Positions 30,001-37,423 of a DNA stretch of 64,000 nt are shown piece by piece. Position 1 is the first letter of the stretch. Every line of letters begins with the position of its first letter. Source of the DNA: Photobacterium aphoticum. Its GTDB lineage: Bacteria > Pseudomonadota > Gammaproteobacteria > Enterobacterales > Vibrionaceae. The notes under the pieces were generated by a model, which had not been told where the DNA came from, did no database searches, and saw nothing but the letters and a program-made list of their open reading frames with translations. The DNA is taken from positions 45,015-109,014 of the forward strand of contig NZ_LDOV01000004.1 in the NCBI RefSeq assembly GCF_001029435.1, written 5' to 3'. The translations under genes were made by a program, and so were the position numbers.

Positions 30001-30314
30001 CTGCCCGTCGGAAATAGACATGAATTACCGTCGCAAGCAAAATCACCTCTGCCAGGCAATTCAGGATTCGTTTCAAGTTTCAGCCATAAATAATGCTGAC
30101 CCTTTTCTTTATAGGTTCCCGTAATTAGCGCTTTAAAACCCAAGTATGACTGTGTCTGACGATTAGATTCCCACGTCTGCGCAGGCCCCGGAAACGCGGC
30201 ACAATAATTATCAATCCCCGCCGCTTGCAAGGTCACCGAATACACAGTCGAAAATAACAGGCTGAGCACTAACAAGCCGAGTCGAATACCTCTCGATAAC
30301 TGCTCTTTCATCAT
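27054..30314 (-). CDS. mshQ: MSHA biogenesis protein MshQ (large surface/tip protein)
   Basis: A 1086-residue secreted protein, the last and largest product of the MSHA locus, probably a pilus-tip or adhesin-like component; its function is not well established. The start is the ATG one base after the mshP stop, giving a Sec signal peptide (residues about 1-32, ending LQAAG). The N-terminal third has a polymer-like segment with GGSTVHLYAGTYWFEKM and GAVTTRFLKMDSSYEAP, as in type IV pilus-associated surface proteins. A beta-sandwich, Ig-like region and a C-terminal region of the DUF6701 type follow. Bases about 29250-30300 are clearly richer in A+T than the C-terminal half, suggesting exchange of that part. 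Confidence 0.85.
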   Translation of the reverse strand: MMKEQLSRGIRLGLLVLSLLFSTVYSVTLQAAGIDNYCAAFPGPAQTWESNRQTQSYLGFKALITGTYKEKGQHYLWLKLETNPELPGRGDFACDGNSCLFPTGSQPNRWATKLNLGAFQVTSSNAYYQANVPKLPEYGSFDIAAGVTESLRDGQGHKIKRFSVAGGSTVHLYAGTYWFEKMELSSRSKVITHGKVIIHVKGLSIADASEVFPQSDNPDDLHLYEHTGEHEFLSQVRLTKGSQFTGLLYSEESVNLEGGQCSSPTRCEITAITGAVTTRFLKMDSSYEAPSAVINGQSACFNPKEYFIDITPEKDESLTCDRQKVTVRVLDKDGKIATDYTGDIHLSSSLTRAGKARWFGTESGGTSLGDVKNRVTVTPNRGQKTLWLKSEHIGKITVTATLSKDDKKTDSSTFLFVPYGFEIAEGELPLVAGKPVDIAITALACPSEKGQMVATEYQGNRILTLETVYDSPSTGSQRIQLAKPNSTEWQSRQLSVHFEAGKASAQLRYLDAGTARLTLKDEQCTTSDCAVIPVAQRMYARALADWQGLTGSQTIKARPYTFALCDADNLGSGQQEKSIQAATGTANNGNAFVAAGERFATRVKPVIWTESDAGKDNIAPNGDATKLVDTRHLCERMETTNFYHAQAPAAKVQLTIPAGDNAKPHSPNVAGARPGVLTRSPLTHEEIATQPFYASWSEVGSIQLRAGVQGTYLGMKVNIGYRPVGRFYPKFMAVVPSESGMTYPNGQDFVYMNQPFNGQLTVQAQNQQQEPTYNYGYFADAYKVGIQMVAAAQQTLEGTGNRLTERMDFSEWDRVAGDHWRRNWQQEAITVPTAPLLFTRLNAMQGATVSAFGSTQPDGPYRVALGIAPQEVENCAQMGCPELNIHSMTVFNCSVGTACESTFRAQSFATFSARYGRMVMDDTAGRSGQALAIPLRVEYWNGKAFTVHEADHVSVFDGEYFCQQPLSDPAVRGKTLGNGEVTQGQAASGALNAQQDAGSDDRPHRAQIRFWQKLVDNAPSANHDADLPIYCQSGTVDREGGTQPWLLYNWRKQGDENPSAVVTFGTYRGNDRVIYRGEKGMNFRLP

Positions 30315-30315
30315 C

Positions 30316-30756
30316 TTATTCAATCTCTTTTGCCCACACTTCCTGCACACGGGTTGTCGCCAATGCTCCTGTCCCACAGGTCGCGGTACTTTCTAACTGG
30401 TAACGGTGAGCCGTTTGCCCTGCACCGTTTTGGTATTCTATGGCCTGACACGTCACTGTCACTTGCTGGCAGGAAAAGGCGGCGGCAGACAAAACGTAAG
30501 ACTGACAAGCTTGAGGATCCGATGTTGATTGCCCTAACGGGAACAACTGGCTGAGCACGTACTCATTACCAGAATGGGCGGCATACCACGCACGGGTCGC
30601 GAATACCTCATGGGCAGTGGTGGACTGACTGGTGTGATCGATTCGGATCATTGCCGCCGCCAATAACCCCATCACGGTGATCAGGAAAATCGCCATGATC
30701 AGCGCGCTGCCACGCTGACGACGAGATGACACGGAAGCTTGCACACTAACGGACAT
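30316..30756 (-). CDS. mshP: MSHA minor pilin-like protein MshP
   Basis: A 146-residue PilX/GspK-like minor pilin. The prepilin-type junction RQRG-SALIMAIFLITVMGLL is present. The residue at position +5 of the mature protein is not the usual glutamate (SALIM instead of FTLIE), a hallmark of the subunit thought to cap the pilus tip complex. The soluble part has four or more cysteines. It overlaps mshO by 11 bases and precedes mshQ by one. Confidence 0.9.
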   Translation of the reverse strand: MSVSVQASVSSRRQRGSALIMAIFLITVMGLLAAAMIRIDHTSQSTTAHEVFATRAWYAAHSGNEYVLSQLFPLGQSTSDPQACQSYVLSAAAFSCQQVTVTCQAIEYQNGAGQTAHRYQLESTATCGTGALATTRVQEVWAKEIE

Positions 30757-31504
30757 TGAGCACCTGCACCGTATGATCGTAATGGAAGGTCTCGCCGCTG
30801 CGCGGATCGTGAGATCGTAATCGCAGGTGCACCATACCGTTGTTTTCTAGCCCGGCACTGAGCGCAGTGACGGTAAAGGCATCGACGTGATTAGCCACAG
30901 GCAACGATACCCGACCTTCCTCACGCATGAGCGCTTGTCCCACCAAGCAGTAACGCACGCGCCCGCCGTACACGTACACACGCTGTGCCGGCGAACTGGT
31001 CGTCAGCGGTTGCGCGAGTGTCACCGCTACCTGCTGCGTATTATCAGTATCTTGCACTCTCATTATCTGATGCGCTGGATTGCCGTATTCGCGGGCATTT
31101 ACCAAACCAACCGCCACCGCATACTGGCTGTCCTTCAACGCCAGCCATTGGGCGACCGAACCGATGGTCGGCACCACCTGTAACGGGTTGGCATCAGGCG
31201 CGCCAACGTAAAAACCGGCCGCCACAATCGGTCGAAAGGCCACGCAATTTTCTCCAGCCGCGTGCTTGTTCACTGCTGCGCTGGCCGACACGCTGTTTGG
31301 CGCGGCATGGCGAATTTCGCGGGTCATTTTTTCCAGAGCAAAACGTAGTTCACTCTGAAAACGCTCACGGCTGACGGTGTTCACGTAGCCTTGAACCCCA
31401 AACTGCACATAGCTGCCAATGCCCAATACGATGATCCCCACCAACACGACGGCGATCACCAGTTCCATCAGGGTAAAGCCCCTTTGTGGCATACGCGCAG
31501 GCAT
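30746..31504 (-). CDS. mshO: MSHA minor pilin MshO
   Basis: A 252-residue type IV prepilin. The PilD cleavage site follows RG in QRG-FTLMELVIAVVLVGI, with the +5 glutamate, and a long hydrophobic helix comes next. The soluble domain contains ALEKMTREIRHAAPNSV, typical of PilW/GspJ-like minor pilins. Its ATG overlaps the mshD stop by one base, so translation is coupled. It is likely part of the priming or tip complex with MshB, C, D and P. Confidence 0.92.
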   Translation of the reverse strand: MPARMPQRGFTLMELVIAVVLVGIIVLGIGSYVQFGVQGYVNTVSRERFQSELRFALEKMTREIRHAAPNSVSASAAVNKHAAGENCVAFRPIVAAGFYVGAPDANPLQVVPTIGSVAQWLALKDSQYAVAVGLVNAREYGNPAHQIMRVQDTDNTQQVAVTLAQPLTTSSPAQRVYVYGGRVRYCLVGQALMREEGRVSLPVANHVDAFTVTALSAGLENNGMVHLRLRSHDPRSGETFHYDHTVQVLNVR

Positions 31505-32253
31505 CAGTAATTACTCCGGTACGCGACCACCGCATACTGCCCATAACGTCCGGTATTTACGGTCACCGTGACACGTTTGTGCGGTACAGATTGCGACGGA
31601 GCCGATTGTAACGTTGACGCTGATATTGATGTCGAGGCCTTACCCACCGGTTGCAGGCCTGCGTCGTAACGGACATCCACCGTTACCGTCATGTTTTTAT
31701 AGGTTCCCAAACGGCTGTTATCACCATCCAGCAAGGTTTCAATAAAACCCCGCCACGGATAGCGATGGGCATCATCACGCTGCTGACATAACGCCAGATC
31801 GCCCCAACAGCCGTGGAAATCGTCCACATCATTGGCCACCATTGGCACTAAGCCGTAGCCCAACGCGTGATCGCTCATTGGATCACGGTATTCAAAATAT
31901 TCCATCGCGTGATCTTTTGGCCACACGCCATTTTCCGCCGGCTGGCTACAAATCACACGCTGGCCGTCTTTGTCGATTTCACCGCAGCGCACCCGGCTGT
32001 CACCGTGCGGATCGGAGAATTCATCAAACTGCCGGGCGAGTATTTCATTGAGAAAGGCATTGGCGATTGCAGCTGCACGCGCCTGATAATACGGCGTGGC
32101 CGAGCGTTCAGCTTGGGGAAACAAAAAGCTGGTGAGCGTCACCATGGCAATGGCCAGGATCACGATGGCAATGATGCTTTCAATCAGGGTAAAACCACGT
32201 GACGCCGTGATACGGGAGCTGGAACAAGGCACAGGGTTAAATCGCGCAGTCAT
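31504..32253 (-). CDS. mshD: MSHA minor pilin MshD
   Basis: A 249-residue prepilin with a long leader (about 19 residues) ending in SRG, followed by FTLIESIIAIVILAIAMV. The soluble domain shows the PilV/GspI-like arrangement. MshD is a minor pilin of the MSHA machine that influences adhesion. It overlaps mshC by 17 bases and mshO by one. Composition is like neighbouring core genes. Confidence 0.92.
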   Translation of the reverse strand: MTARFNPVPCSSSRITASRGFTLIESIIAIVILAIAMVTLTSFLFPQAERSATPYYQARAAAIANAFLNEILARQFDEFSDPHGDSRVRCGEIDKDGQRVICSQPAENGVWPKDHAMEYFEYRDPMSDHALGYGLVPMVANDVDDFHGCWGDLALCQQRDDAHRYPWRGFIETLLDGDNSRLGTYKNMTVTVDVRYDAGLQPVGKASTSISASTLQSAPSQSVPHKRVTVTVNTGRYGQYAVVAYRSNY

Positions 32254-32773
32254 TAATCAACCCCTCTGCGTTAATGCACAACATGGCCGTTTCACCGTTA
32301 CGGGCAGTTATGGTGATTTCACAACGGTTGGGGGTACAGGCGCGTTGGAACGGGTTTGTTTCGACCGTCATCGGGCGACCGAGCCAATCAAAATGCAAGG
32401 TCATGGCATTATCGGAGAGCATCCGATGCGATGGGGAAAAGGAAAAACTCACCTTATCGTGCGTTGTCGACAAACACGATGTAGCAGCAACATTTGTTGC
32501 ACAGACGGGTGAACCCAGCACATTCAGGCCGATATACAGACCCACATGCTCTGGTACCGCATTCGAGGCTAACACCACATCCATCCCTTCTCGCTGGATC
32601 TGACGCGCCAGCGCAATGGCTTGGTCGCGCACCACGATAGCATCAAAACTGCTGCGGCCAATCAGACGTGATGAGGCCGTGACCGCCAGGATCCCAAGCA
32701 GGATCACCACCACGATCAGTTCAATCAACGTAAAGCCGTGTTGAGCGTCCCGAGGGACGAAATGGAAGGGCAT
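32237..32773 (-). CDS. mshC: MSHA minor pilin MshC
   Basis: A 178-residue type IV prepilin: short basic leader ending QHG, then FTLIELIVVVILLGILAV. The soluble domain is GspH-like, with a cysteine pair near the C-terminus (CEITI and LCINAEG). It starts 92 bases after mshA, separated by two strong hairpins (32799-32855) that may set its level below that of the major pilin. There is no strong Shine-Dalgarno ahead of the ATG. Confidence 0.92.
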   Translation of the reverse strand: MPFHFVPRDAQHGFTLIELIVVVILLGILAVTASSRLIGRSSFDAIVVRDQAIALARQIQREGMDVVLASNAVPEHVGLYIGLNVLGSPVCATNVAATSCLSTTHDKVSFSFSPSHRMLSDNAMTLHFDWLGRPMTVETNPFQRACTPNRCEITITARNGETAMLCINAEGLINDCAI

Positions 32774-32798
32774 GAATCACCCGAAAAGAAGCGAACCT

Positions 32799-32855
32799 AT
32801 TGCCAGAAGTCACCCGCAGATGACTTTTGGCAATAGAGCTCCGAAGAGCTCTATT
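32799..32855 (-). promoter_or_regulatory. two tandem stable hairpins in the mshA-mshC spacer
   Basis: On the mshA mRNA strand, ten paired bases enclose a TTCG tetraloop: AATAGAGCTC-TTCG-GAGCTCTATT (32855-32832). Immediately after comes a second hairpin of about 13 pairs, with one mismatch in the stem and an eight-base loop (32834-32799). Neither is followed by a T-run on this strand, so they look like mRNA-stabilising or processing structures that protect the mshA message, rather than a classical terminator. Confidence 0.6.
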
Positions 32856-32864
32856 AAAAAAACA

Positions 32865-33341
32865 TTAGTTAGTACTAATGTTACAACCAGCACCTAAATC
32901 AACTGTTGTATGAGCAGCAGATACAGCAGACACTCCTGTTGCTTGTGTGTACGTTACAATACAAGTAGCAGCAGCTGCAGAGTCATACTTATTTCCCTTA
33001 TAAGTATATGTAATAGAAGTATCTGTTTCTTTAACAAACTGCCAGTCACTCAAGCCAACAACAGCGGCAGAAAGGGCTGCTGAAGTTGCAGCAGGGTAAC
33101 CATATACCGTCTTCACTCCTTCAACGGTTGCATCATCAGAGCTTTCTTTACCCTGCACCGCAGCCTTACCGTAGGTAATCGCTGCCGCACCATCAATCGC
33201 GCCTTTCAGGCCTTGTAACGCAGACGCACGCGCATCATCTTGCAGGTTCAAAAAACGTGGGGCAGCGGTCACGGCCAAAATGCCGAGGATCACGATAACC
33301 ACCACCATCTCAATCAGCGTAAAGCCGCCTTGACGTTTCAT
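32865..33341 (-). CDS. mshA: MSHA major pilin MshA
   Basis: The structural subunit of the mannose-sensitive haemagglutinin pilus. The start MKRQGG follows GGAGA; an upstream ATG four codons away is less well placed. Leader cleavage is after GG, giving mature FTLIEMVVVIVILGILAVTA with Glu5 and N-terminal Phe to be methylated. The 158-residue precursor ends in a disulfide-type region (cysteines in ATCIVTYTQ and GAGCNIS). The N-terminal coding part has normal composition while the C-terminal half is AT-rich, consistent with a variable exposed head domain. It lies between mshB and mshC. Confidence 0.93.
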   Translation of the reverse strand: MKRQGGFTLIEMVVVIVILGILAVTAAPRFLNLQDDARASALQGLKGAIDGAAAITYGKAAVQGKESSDDATVEGVKTVYGYPAATSAALSAAVVGLSDWQFVKETDTSITYTYKGNKYDSAAAATCIVTYTQATGVSAVSAAHTTVDLGAGCNISTN

Positions 33342-33372
33342 AACATTCTCCATTTACGTTCAATCACTACGC

Positions 33373-33963
33373 TTAGCGTAAGTCAGTCTGCACCAAACCC
33401 TTGGCAGGCTGGTAAGTAAAATAATGACCTGAGGTCACGTTGGTAGAGCCAGTGCCATCACTACCGGCAGATGCCAATTGGTAGTAACGACAAGCCTGCT
33501 GTTTGTCTTCCTCGACCAGTGCGACGAAGAACAGAAAATCGCCCCCAGAGACATCGGCAGCAACGCTGGTGACTTTAGGCGGGTTTTGCAACAAATTGTC
33601 CATCAAGGCCACACAGTCATTCACGACCAGGGTCTCAATCGGTTTTGAGGTCAACGCGATCGGATAACCGATGCTTGGCGAGAGCGCATCGCTGGCCTGC
33701 GTCAGGTAAAAATCGGTGCCGTCATAGCTGACACTGTTACGCCCGTCAGCTTGCGGACGCCCATACGCTTCCCATTGCGCACGCACGGATAACACAGCCG
33801 TGGCATAGCCTCCTGCCACCCCTTCAATGGCGGCTTTCTTGGCTTCATCGGTCACATTCATAAAACGCGGTAACGCGGCAACGGCCAATAACCCCACCAC
33901 GATGATCACGATCACCAGCTCTACCAGCGAAAAGCCGGCTTGTTTGTGTGTTCTTCCTTGCAT
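33373..33963 (-). CDS. mshB: MSHA pilin-like protein MshB
   Basis: A 196-residue prepilin: leader MQGRTHKQAG, then FSLVELVIVIIVVGLLAVAALPRF with Glu5. The soluble domain resembles MshA-type pilins, including VTDEAKKAAIEGVAGGYATAV, and has two cysteines (VNDCVALM and QQACRYYQL). MshB is a minor component preceding mshA. In V. cholerae a promoter lies ahead of mshB; here only 28 bases separate it from mshF, so any promoter would be inside mshF. Confidence 0.92.
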   Translation of the reverse strand: MQGRTHKQAGFSLVELVIVIIVVGLLAVAALPRFMNVTDEAKKAAIEGVAGGYATAVLSVRAQWEAYGRPQADGRNSVSYDGTDFYLTQASDALSPSIGYPIALTSKPIETLVVNDCVALMDNLLQNPPKVTSVAADVSGGDFLFFVALVEEDKQQACRYYQLASAGSDGTGSTNVTSGHYFTYQPAKGLVQTDLR

Positions 33964-33991
33964 GCTATTTCAACCTGTCAAATAGACATGA

Positions 33992-34468
33992 TCACTCTTG
34001 GAGGAGCGTCAAAAAATTGCTGATGAATATTGTCTCATTTTCATAAAATATTGCCACACCTTTTCCATCATCAATCTGGTAATAACACGAATTATAATAC
34101 TTTGATCTCATTTCATTTTTTGATGACAAGTGCGTATATTTAACGGATTTAATACGTGATGAGAGCAATAACCATGTTTCATGACAATTTATTTGCCCAT
34201 TATGGGATATAACCGGCCACCCTTTTTGCGTAAAGGTATATTCAATACCTTTTAAGAATGATCGTTCTGGCTTGTTCTCTAGTTCCCATTTTTGACGCAA
34301 ACTGACCGCACTCTCCCACAAGGTTTGTGTCAGTAATTTGACTTGTGTGTCGGTCGTGGCCTGTTGCAAGCGAGGCCATTGCGCCAATAACGCCGCCACC
34401 AGCACCACGATCAGTAACAGCCACACCATCAACGGGGCGTATTCCCGTTTACGCCCCGCGCGCGACAT
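33992..34468 (-). CDS. mshF: MSHA biogenesis protein MshF
   Basis: A 158-residue membrane protein with one N-terminal helix (residues about 12-31, LMVWLLLIVVLVAALLAQW). The rest is presumably periplasmic. It is found in MSHA loci between mshG and mshB; its function is not known in detail. The first third has ordinary composition, whereas bases about 34000-34260 are strikingly AT-rich (55 of 180 bases G+C in 34021-34200 by hand count) and encode a Lys/Ser/Tyr-rich stretch unlike the neighbours. It overlaps mshG by 20 bases. Confidence 0.8.
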   Translation of the reverse strand: MSRAGRKREYAPLMVWLLLIVVLVAALLAQWPRLQQATTDTQVKLLTQTLWESAVSLRQKWELENKPERSFLKGIEYTFTQKGWPVISHNGQINCHETWLLLSSRIKSVKYTHLSSKNEMRSKYYNSCYYQIDDGKGVAIFYENETIFISNFLTLLQE

Positions 34469-35669
34469 CCAACAATCCCCACATGGGCAAGAAAATTCCC
34501 AACGCCAACAGCAGCACCATGCCTGCCACGACCAAGAGCAACAGAGGCTCGATCTTGGCGGTCAGGGTTTTCAGATCGTAATCCACTTCGCGATCATAAA
34601 AGTCAGCCGCTTCCAGCAGCAATTCATCGACCTGGCCGGTTTCTTCACCGACCGCAATCATCTGCAGCACCAACGGGGTAAACACTTCTGACTGACTGGC
34701 GGTATTGGCGATGCTGTTGCCCCCCTCAATGCCTTGTTTCATGGCGATCAAGCGATTCTCGAGGTAGCGGTTGCCTAAGGCCTCCGCCGACATTTGAATG
34801 GCTTGGTTCAAGGGCACCCCCGCCCGCACCATCAGGGAAAACGTGCGCGAAAAACGCGACAACTGAGCACGGTTGATGATGTCCCCCACAATCGGGGCTT
34901 TCAGCCGCCACTGATCCCAACGTTCGCCGCCTTTTGGGGTCTGACGCCACAGGCGCAATCCCAACCAGCTCGCCACCAGTCCCGCCAGCATCAACGGCCA
35001 GTAATGCACAAACACGTTCGAAGTGCCGATCAGAATGCGGGTCGGCAACGGCAGATCGACGCCAAAGCGGCTGAACATGGAGGAAAACTGCGGGATCACT
35101 TTGATATTTAATACCGCCATTGCCAGCAAAATCGCACTGATCACAAAGGTCGGGTAACGCATTGCGGATTGGATCCGGCGACGGGTTTCCACTTCCTGCT
35201 CGTAATACAACGCCAGTTGCAGCAGCAAGGTATCCAGACGACCAGTGTTTTCCCCCACGCTGATCATCGAGACAAACAAGCCCGAAAACACCTGCGGGTG
35301 CATTTTCATCGCAGCAGACAAGGATTTACCGTTGGTGAGCTCCACCACCACCGACTCTAACGCCGCTTTCAGTTGCGGATGGTTGGCACTTTGGCTCAGG
35401 CCACGGATCGCGCGCAGCAGAGGCACACCGGCTTTGGTCAGGCTGTACAACTGGCGACAGAAGATCACCAACACATCCAACGGTACCGGTCGCTTAAACA
35501 GTGACTTCATATCGACGTTGAAGGCTTGTGCAGGACGCTCGCGAATGTCCAGCGGGATAATGCCTTGGCGGATCAGCGCATCGCTGGCAGCATCCGAAGA
35601 CGCCGCTTCCAGCTGGCCGCGTAACAATTCGCCTTTACTTCCCCGGCCACGATAAGTAAATACCGCCAT
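34449..35669 (-). CDS. mshG: MSHA type IV pilus inner-membrane platform protein MshG
   Basis: A GspF/PilC-family platform protein in the inner membrane that couples the ATPase to pilin polymerisation. With the start at MAVFTYRGRGSKGELL it is 406 residues. Two T2SSF domains are seen, each ending near a hydrophobic segment, with FCRQLYSLTKAGVPLLRAI and FSRTFSLMVRAGVPLNQAI and with SVGENTGRLDTLL and AVGEETGQVDELL as the repeated motifs. The upstream 13 codons of the open frame are not needed. It follows mshE by 48 bases. Confidence 0.95.
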   Translation of the reverse strand: MAVFTYRGRGSKGELLRGQLEAASSDAASDALIRQGIIPLDIRERPAQAFNVDMKSLFKRPVPLDVLVIFCRQLYSLTKAGVPLLRAIRGLSQSANHPQLKAALESVVVELTNGKSLSAAMKMHPQVFSGLFVSMISVGENTGRLDTLLLQLALYYEQEVETRRRIQSAMRYPTFVISAILLAMAVLNIKVIPQFSSMFSRFGVDLPLPTRILIGTSNVFVHYWPLMLAGLVASWLGLRLWRQTPKGGERWDQWRLKAPIVGDIINRAQLSRFSRTFSLMVRAGVPLNQAIQMSAEALGNRYLENRLIAMKQGIEGGNSIANTASQSEVFTPLVLQMIAVGEETGQVDELLLEAADFYDREVDYDLKTLTAKIEPLLLLVVAGMVLLLALGIFLPMWGLLDVARGA

Positions 35670-35717
35670 GCTTATGTCCTGCTTGTGCGCGGCTGAGTAT
35701 GGAAGCACGGCCGCGCG

Positions 35718-37421
35718 TTAGAAAAATTCATCGCCTTCACCCAACATCATGACTTCTTCCAAACTGGTCACGCCCGCCTGTGCCAACGCCATGGCCGAGA
35801 CCACCAACGGCTGATACCCTTCCGACTGGCGGGCCAACTGGCTGAATAAGACCGTATCGCCGGCACGCAGGGCATCCATCATCTCAGGGGTCATCTCTAG
35901 CAGTTCAAACACCCCGACCCGGCCTCGGTAGCCGGTAAAGTTACAGCTCTGACACCCGCGTCCACGATGAAAGGTTTCGCTTTGCGCGTCAGGAAAACGG
36001 GCTGCCAGCCACTGCTGTTGCTCCGCTTCTGGGGCGGCCGGTTCATGGCAATCTCGACATACCCGGCGGATCAAACGCTGTGCCAGCACCGCACGCACTG
36101 CACTGGCCACCAGATACCCCGGCGCTTCCATGTCGATCATGCGCAGCGCACTGTCGATCGCATCGTTCGTGTGCAGGGTCGACAACACCAAGTGGCCGGT
36201 CAGCGCAGAACGCAAACCGATCTCCACCGTCTCCTGATCGCGCATTTCCCCCACCAAAATGATATCGGGATCCTGACGCAGGAAGGTGCGCAAAATCGAT
36301 GAGAACGTCAGGCCAATCTTGTTATTAACCTGCACCTGATTCACACGCGGCAAGCGGTATTCCACCGGATCTTCGGCGGTGATCAGCTTCTTACCGGGTT
36401 TGTTGAGCTCGTTCAGGGCGCCGTACAAGGTGGTGGTTTTGCCCGAACCGGTCGGGCCGGTGACCAAAATCATGCCGTGCGGACGACGCAATTGACGGCG
36501 AAATCGCTGCAAAATATCGGCGGGCATACCGATTTGATCCAGACTCAAGATCCCCGCCGACTGGTTGAGCAAACGCATCACCACGGACTCACCGTACTGC
36601 ACCGGCATGGTCGACAGACGCACATCCACCGACTGACCGCGCACTTTCATGTTGAAACGGCCATCTTGTGGCAAACGCTTTTCCGATATATCCAGGCTGC
36701 TCATCAGCTTGAGGCGCAGAACCAGTGCGGACGCCACGCCGGCTTCATTGATCAGGGTTTCATGCAACACGCCATCAATACGCTGACGAATACGCAGCAC
36801 ATCGCTGTCCGGCTCGATATGGATATCCGACGCGCCCACTTGGATCGCATCTTCAAACAAAGAGTTGATCAGCTTCACCACGGTGACGTCGTTACTGTCG
36901 TCTTCGTCAAAACCGAAGCTGTAATCGGCAATGTGCTGATGTTCCGCCTGCAGCTGTTCGGCAAATGAGACAATCTCTTGCGTGCGGCGGTAATAACGGT
37001 CAAACGCCGCGATCAACTGACGTTCAGGGGTGATCACCAGCTCCACACGGTAATCGCCGAGCTGGTTATACAAGGCTTCCTGCGCTGCCAGATCGGCCGG
37101 ATCACTCATAGCCACACGGGCAATGCCGTCGCGCTCACCGATCACCAGCGCACGCAGACGACGGGCATGCACCTCTGCCAGCAGCGGGACGGCCTCAAGA
37201 TCCACCGAGACCCGGTTAAGATCCACCAACGGAATATCCAGCTGCTGAGAGAGGAACTGCAGCATCTGCTGCTCACTCAAGAACCCCATGCTGATCAGGG
37301 TATCACCCAGTTTTCGGCCGCTGGATTGTTGGTTATCCAACGCCTGTTCGATCTGCTCGGCAGTGACAATGCCTTCTTCAATCAGCAGATCCCCGAGGCG
37401 TTTGCGTAATCGGATTGGCAC
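35718..37421 (-). CDS. mshE: MSHA pilus extension ATPase MshE
   Basis: A hexameric PilB/GspE-family ATPase that powers pilus assembly from the cytosol. I place the start at a GTG two bases after the mshN stop, with AAGGGA six bases ahead, giving 567 residues. The N-terminal MshEN domain has two c-di-GMP-binding repeats (RLGDLLIEEGIVT from residue 8, KLGDTLISMGFLS from residue 37), so activity should depend on c-di-GMP. Walker A GPTGSGKTT is at 322-330, followed by the Asp box, Walker B and a four-cysteine zinc site (CRDC, CQSC). Confidence 0.96.
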   Translation of the reverse strand: MPIRLRKRLGDLLIEEGIVTAEQIEQALDNQQSSGRKLGDTLISMGFLSEQQMLQFLSQQLDIPLVDLNRVSVDLEAVPLLAEVHARRLRALVIGERDGIARVAMSDPADLAAQEALYNQLGDYRVELVITPERQLIAAFDRYYRRTQEIVSFAEQLQAEHQHIADYSFGFDEDDSNDVTVVKLINSLFEDAIQVGASDIHIEPDSDVLRIRQRIDGVLHETLINEAGVASALVLRLKLMSSLDISEKRLPQDGRFNMKVRGQSVDVRLSTMPVQYGESVVMRLLNQSAGILSLDQIGMPADILQRFRRQLRRPHGMILVTGPTGSGKTTTLYGALNELNKPGKKLITAEDPVEYRLPRVNQVQVNNKIGLTFSSILRTFLRQDPDIILVGEMRDQETVEIGLRSALTGHLVLSTLHTNDAIDSALRMIDMEAPGYLVASAVRAVLAQRLIRRVCRDCHEPAAPEAEQQQWLAARFPDAQSETFHRGRGCQSCNFTGYRGRVGVFELLEMTPEMMDALRAGDTVLFSQLARQSEGYQPLVVSAMALAQAGVTSLEEVMMLGEGDEFF

Positions 37422-37423
37422 GA

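Noticed and set aside
32832..32855. Rho-independent terminator after mshA
   Set aside because: The T-run on the mshA strand is before, not after, the hairpin. It cannot act as a classical terminator for mshA, so it is listed as a structural element instead.
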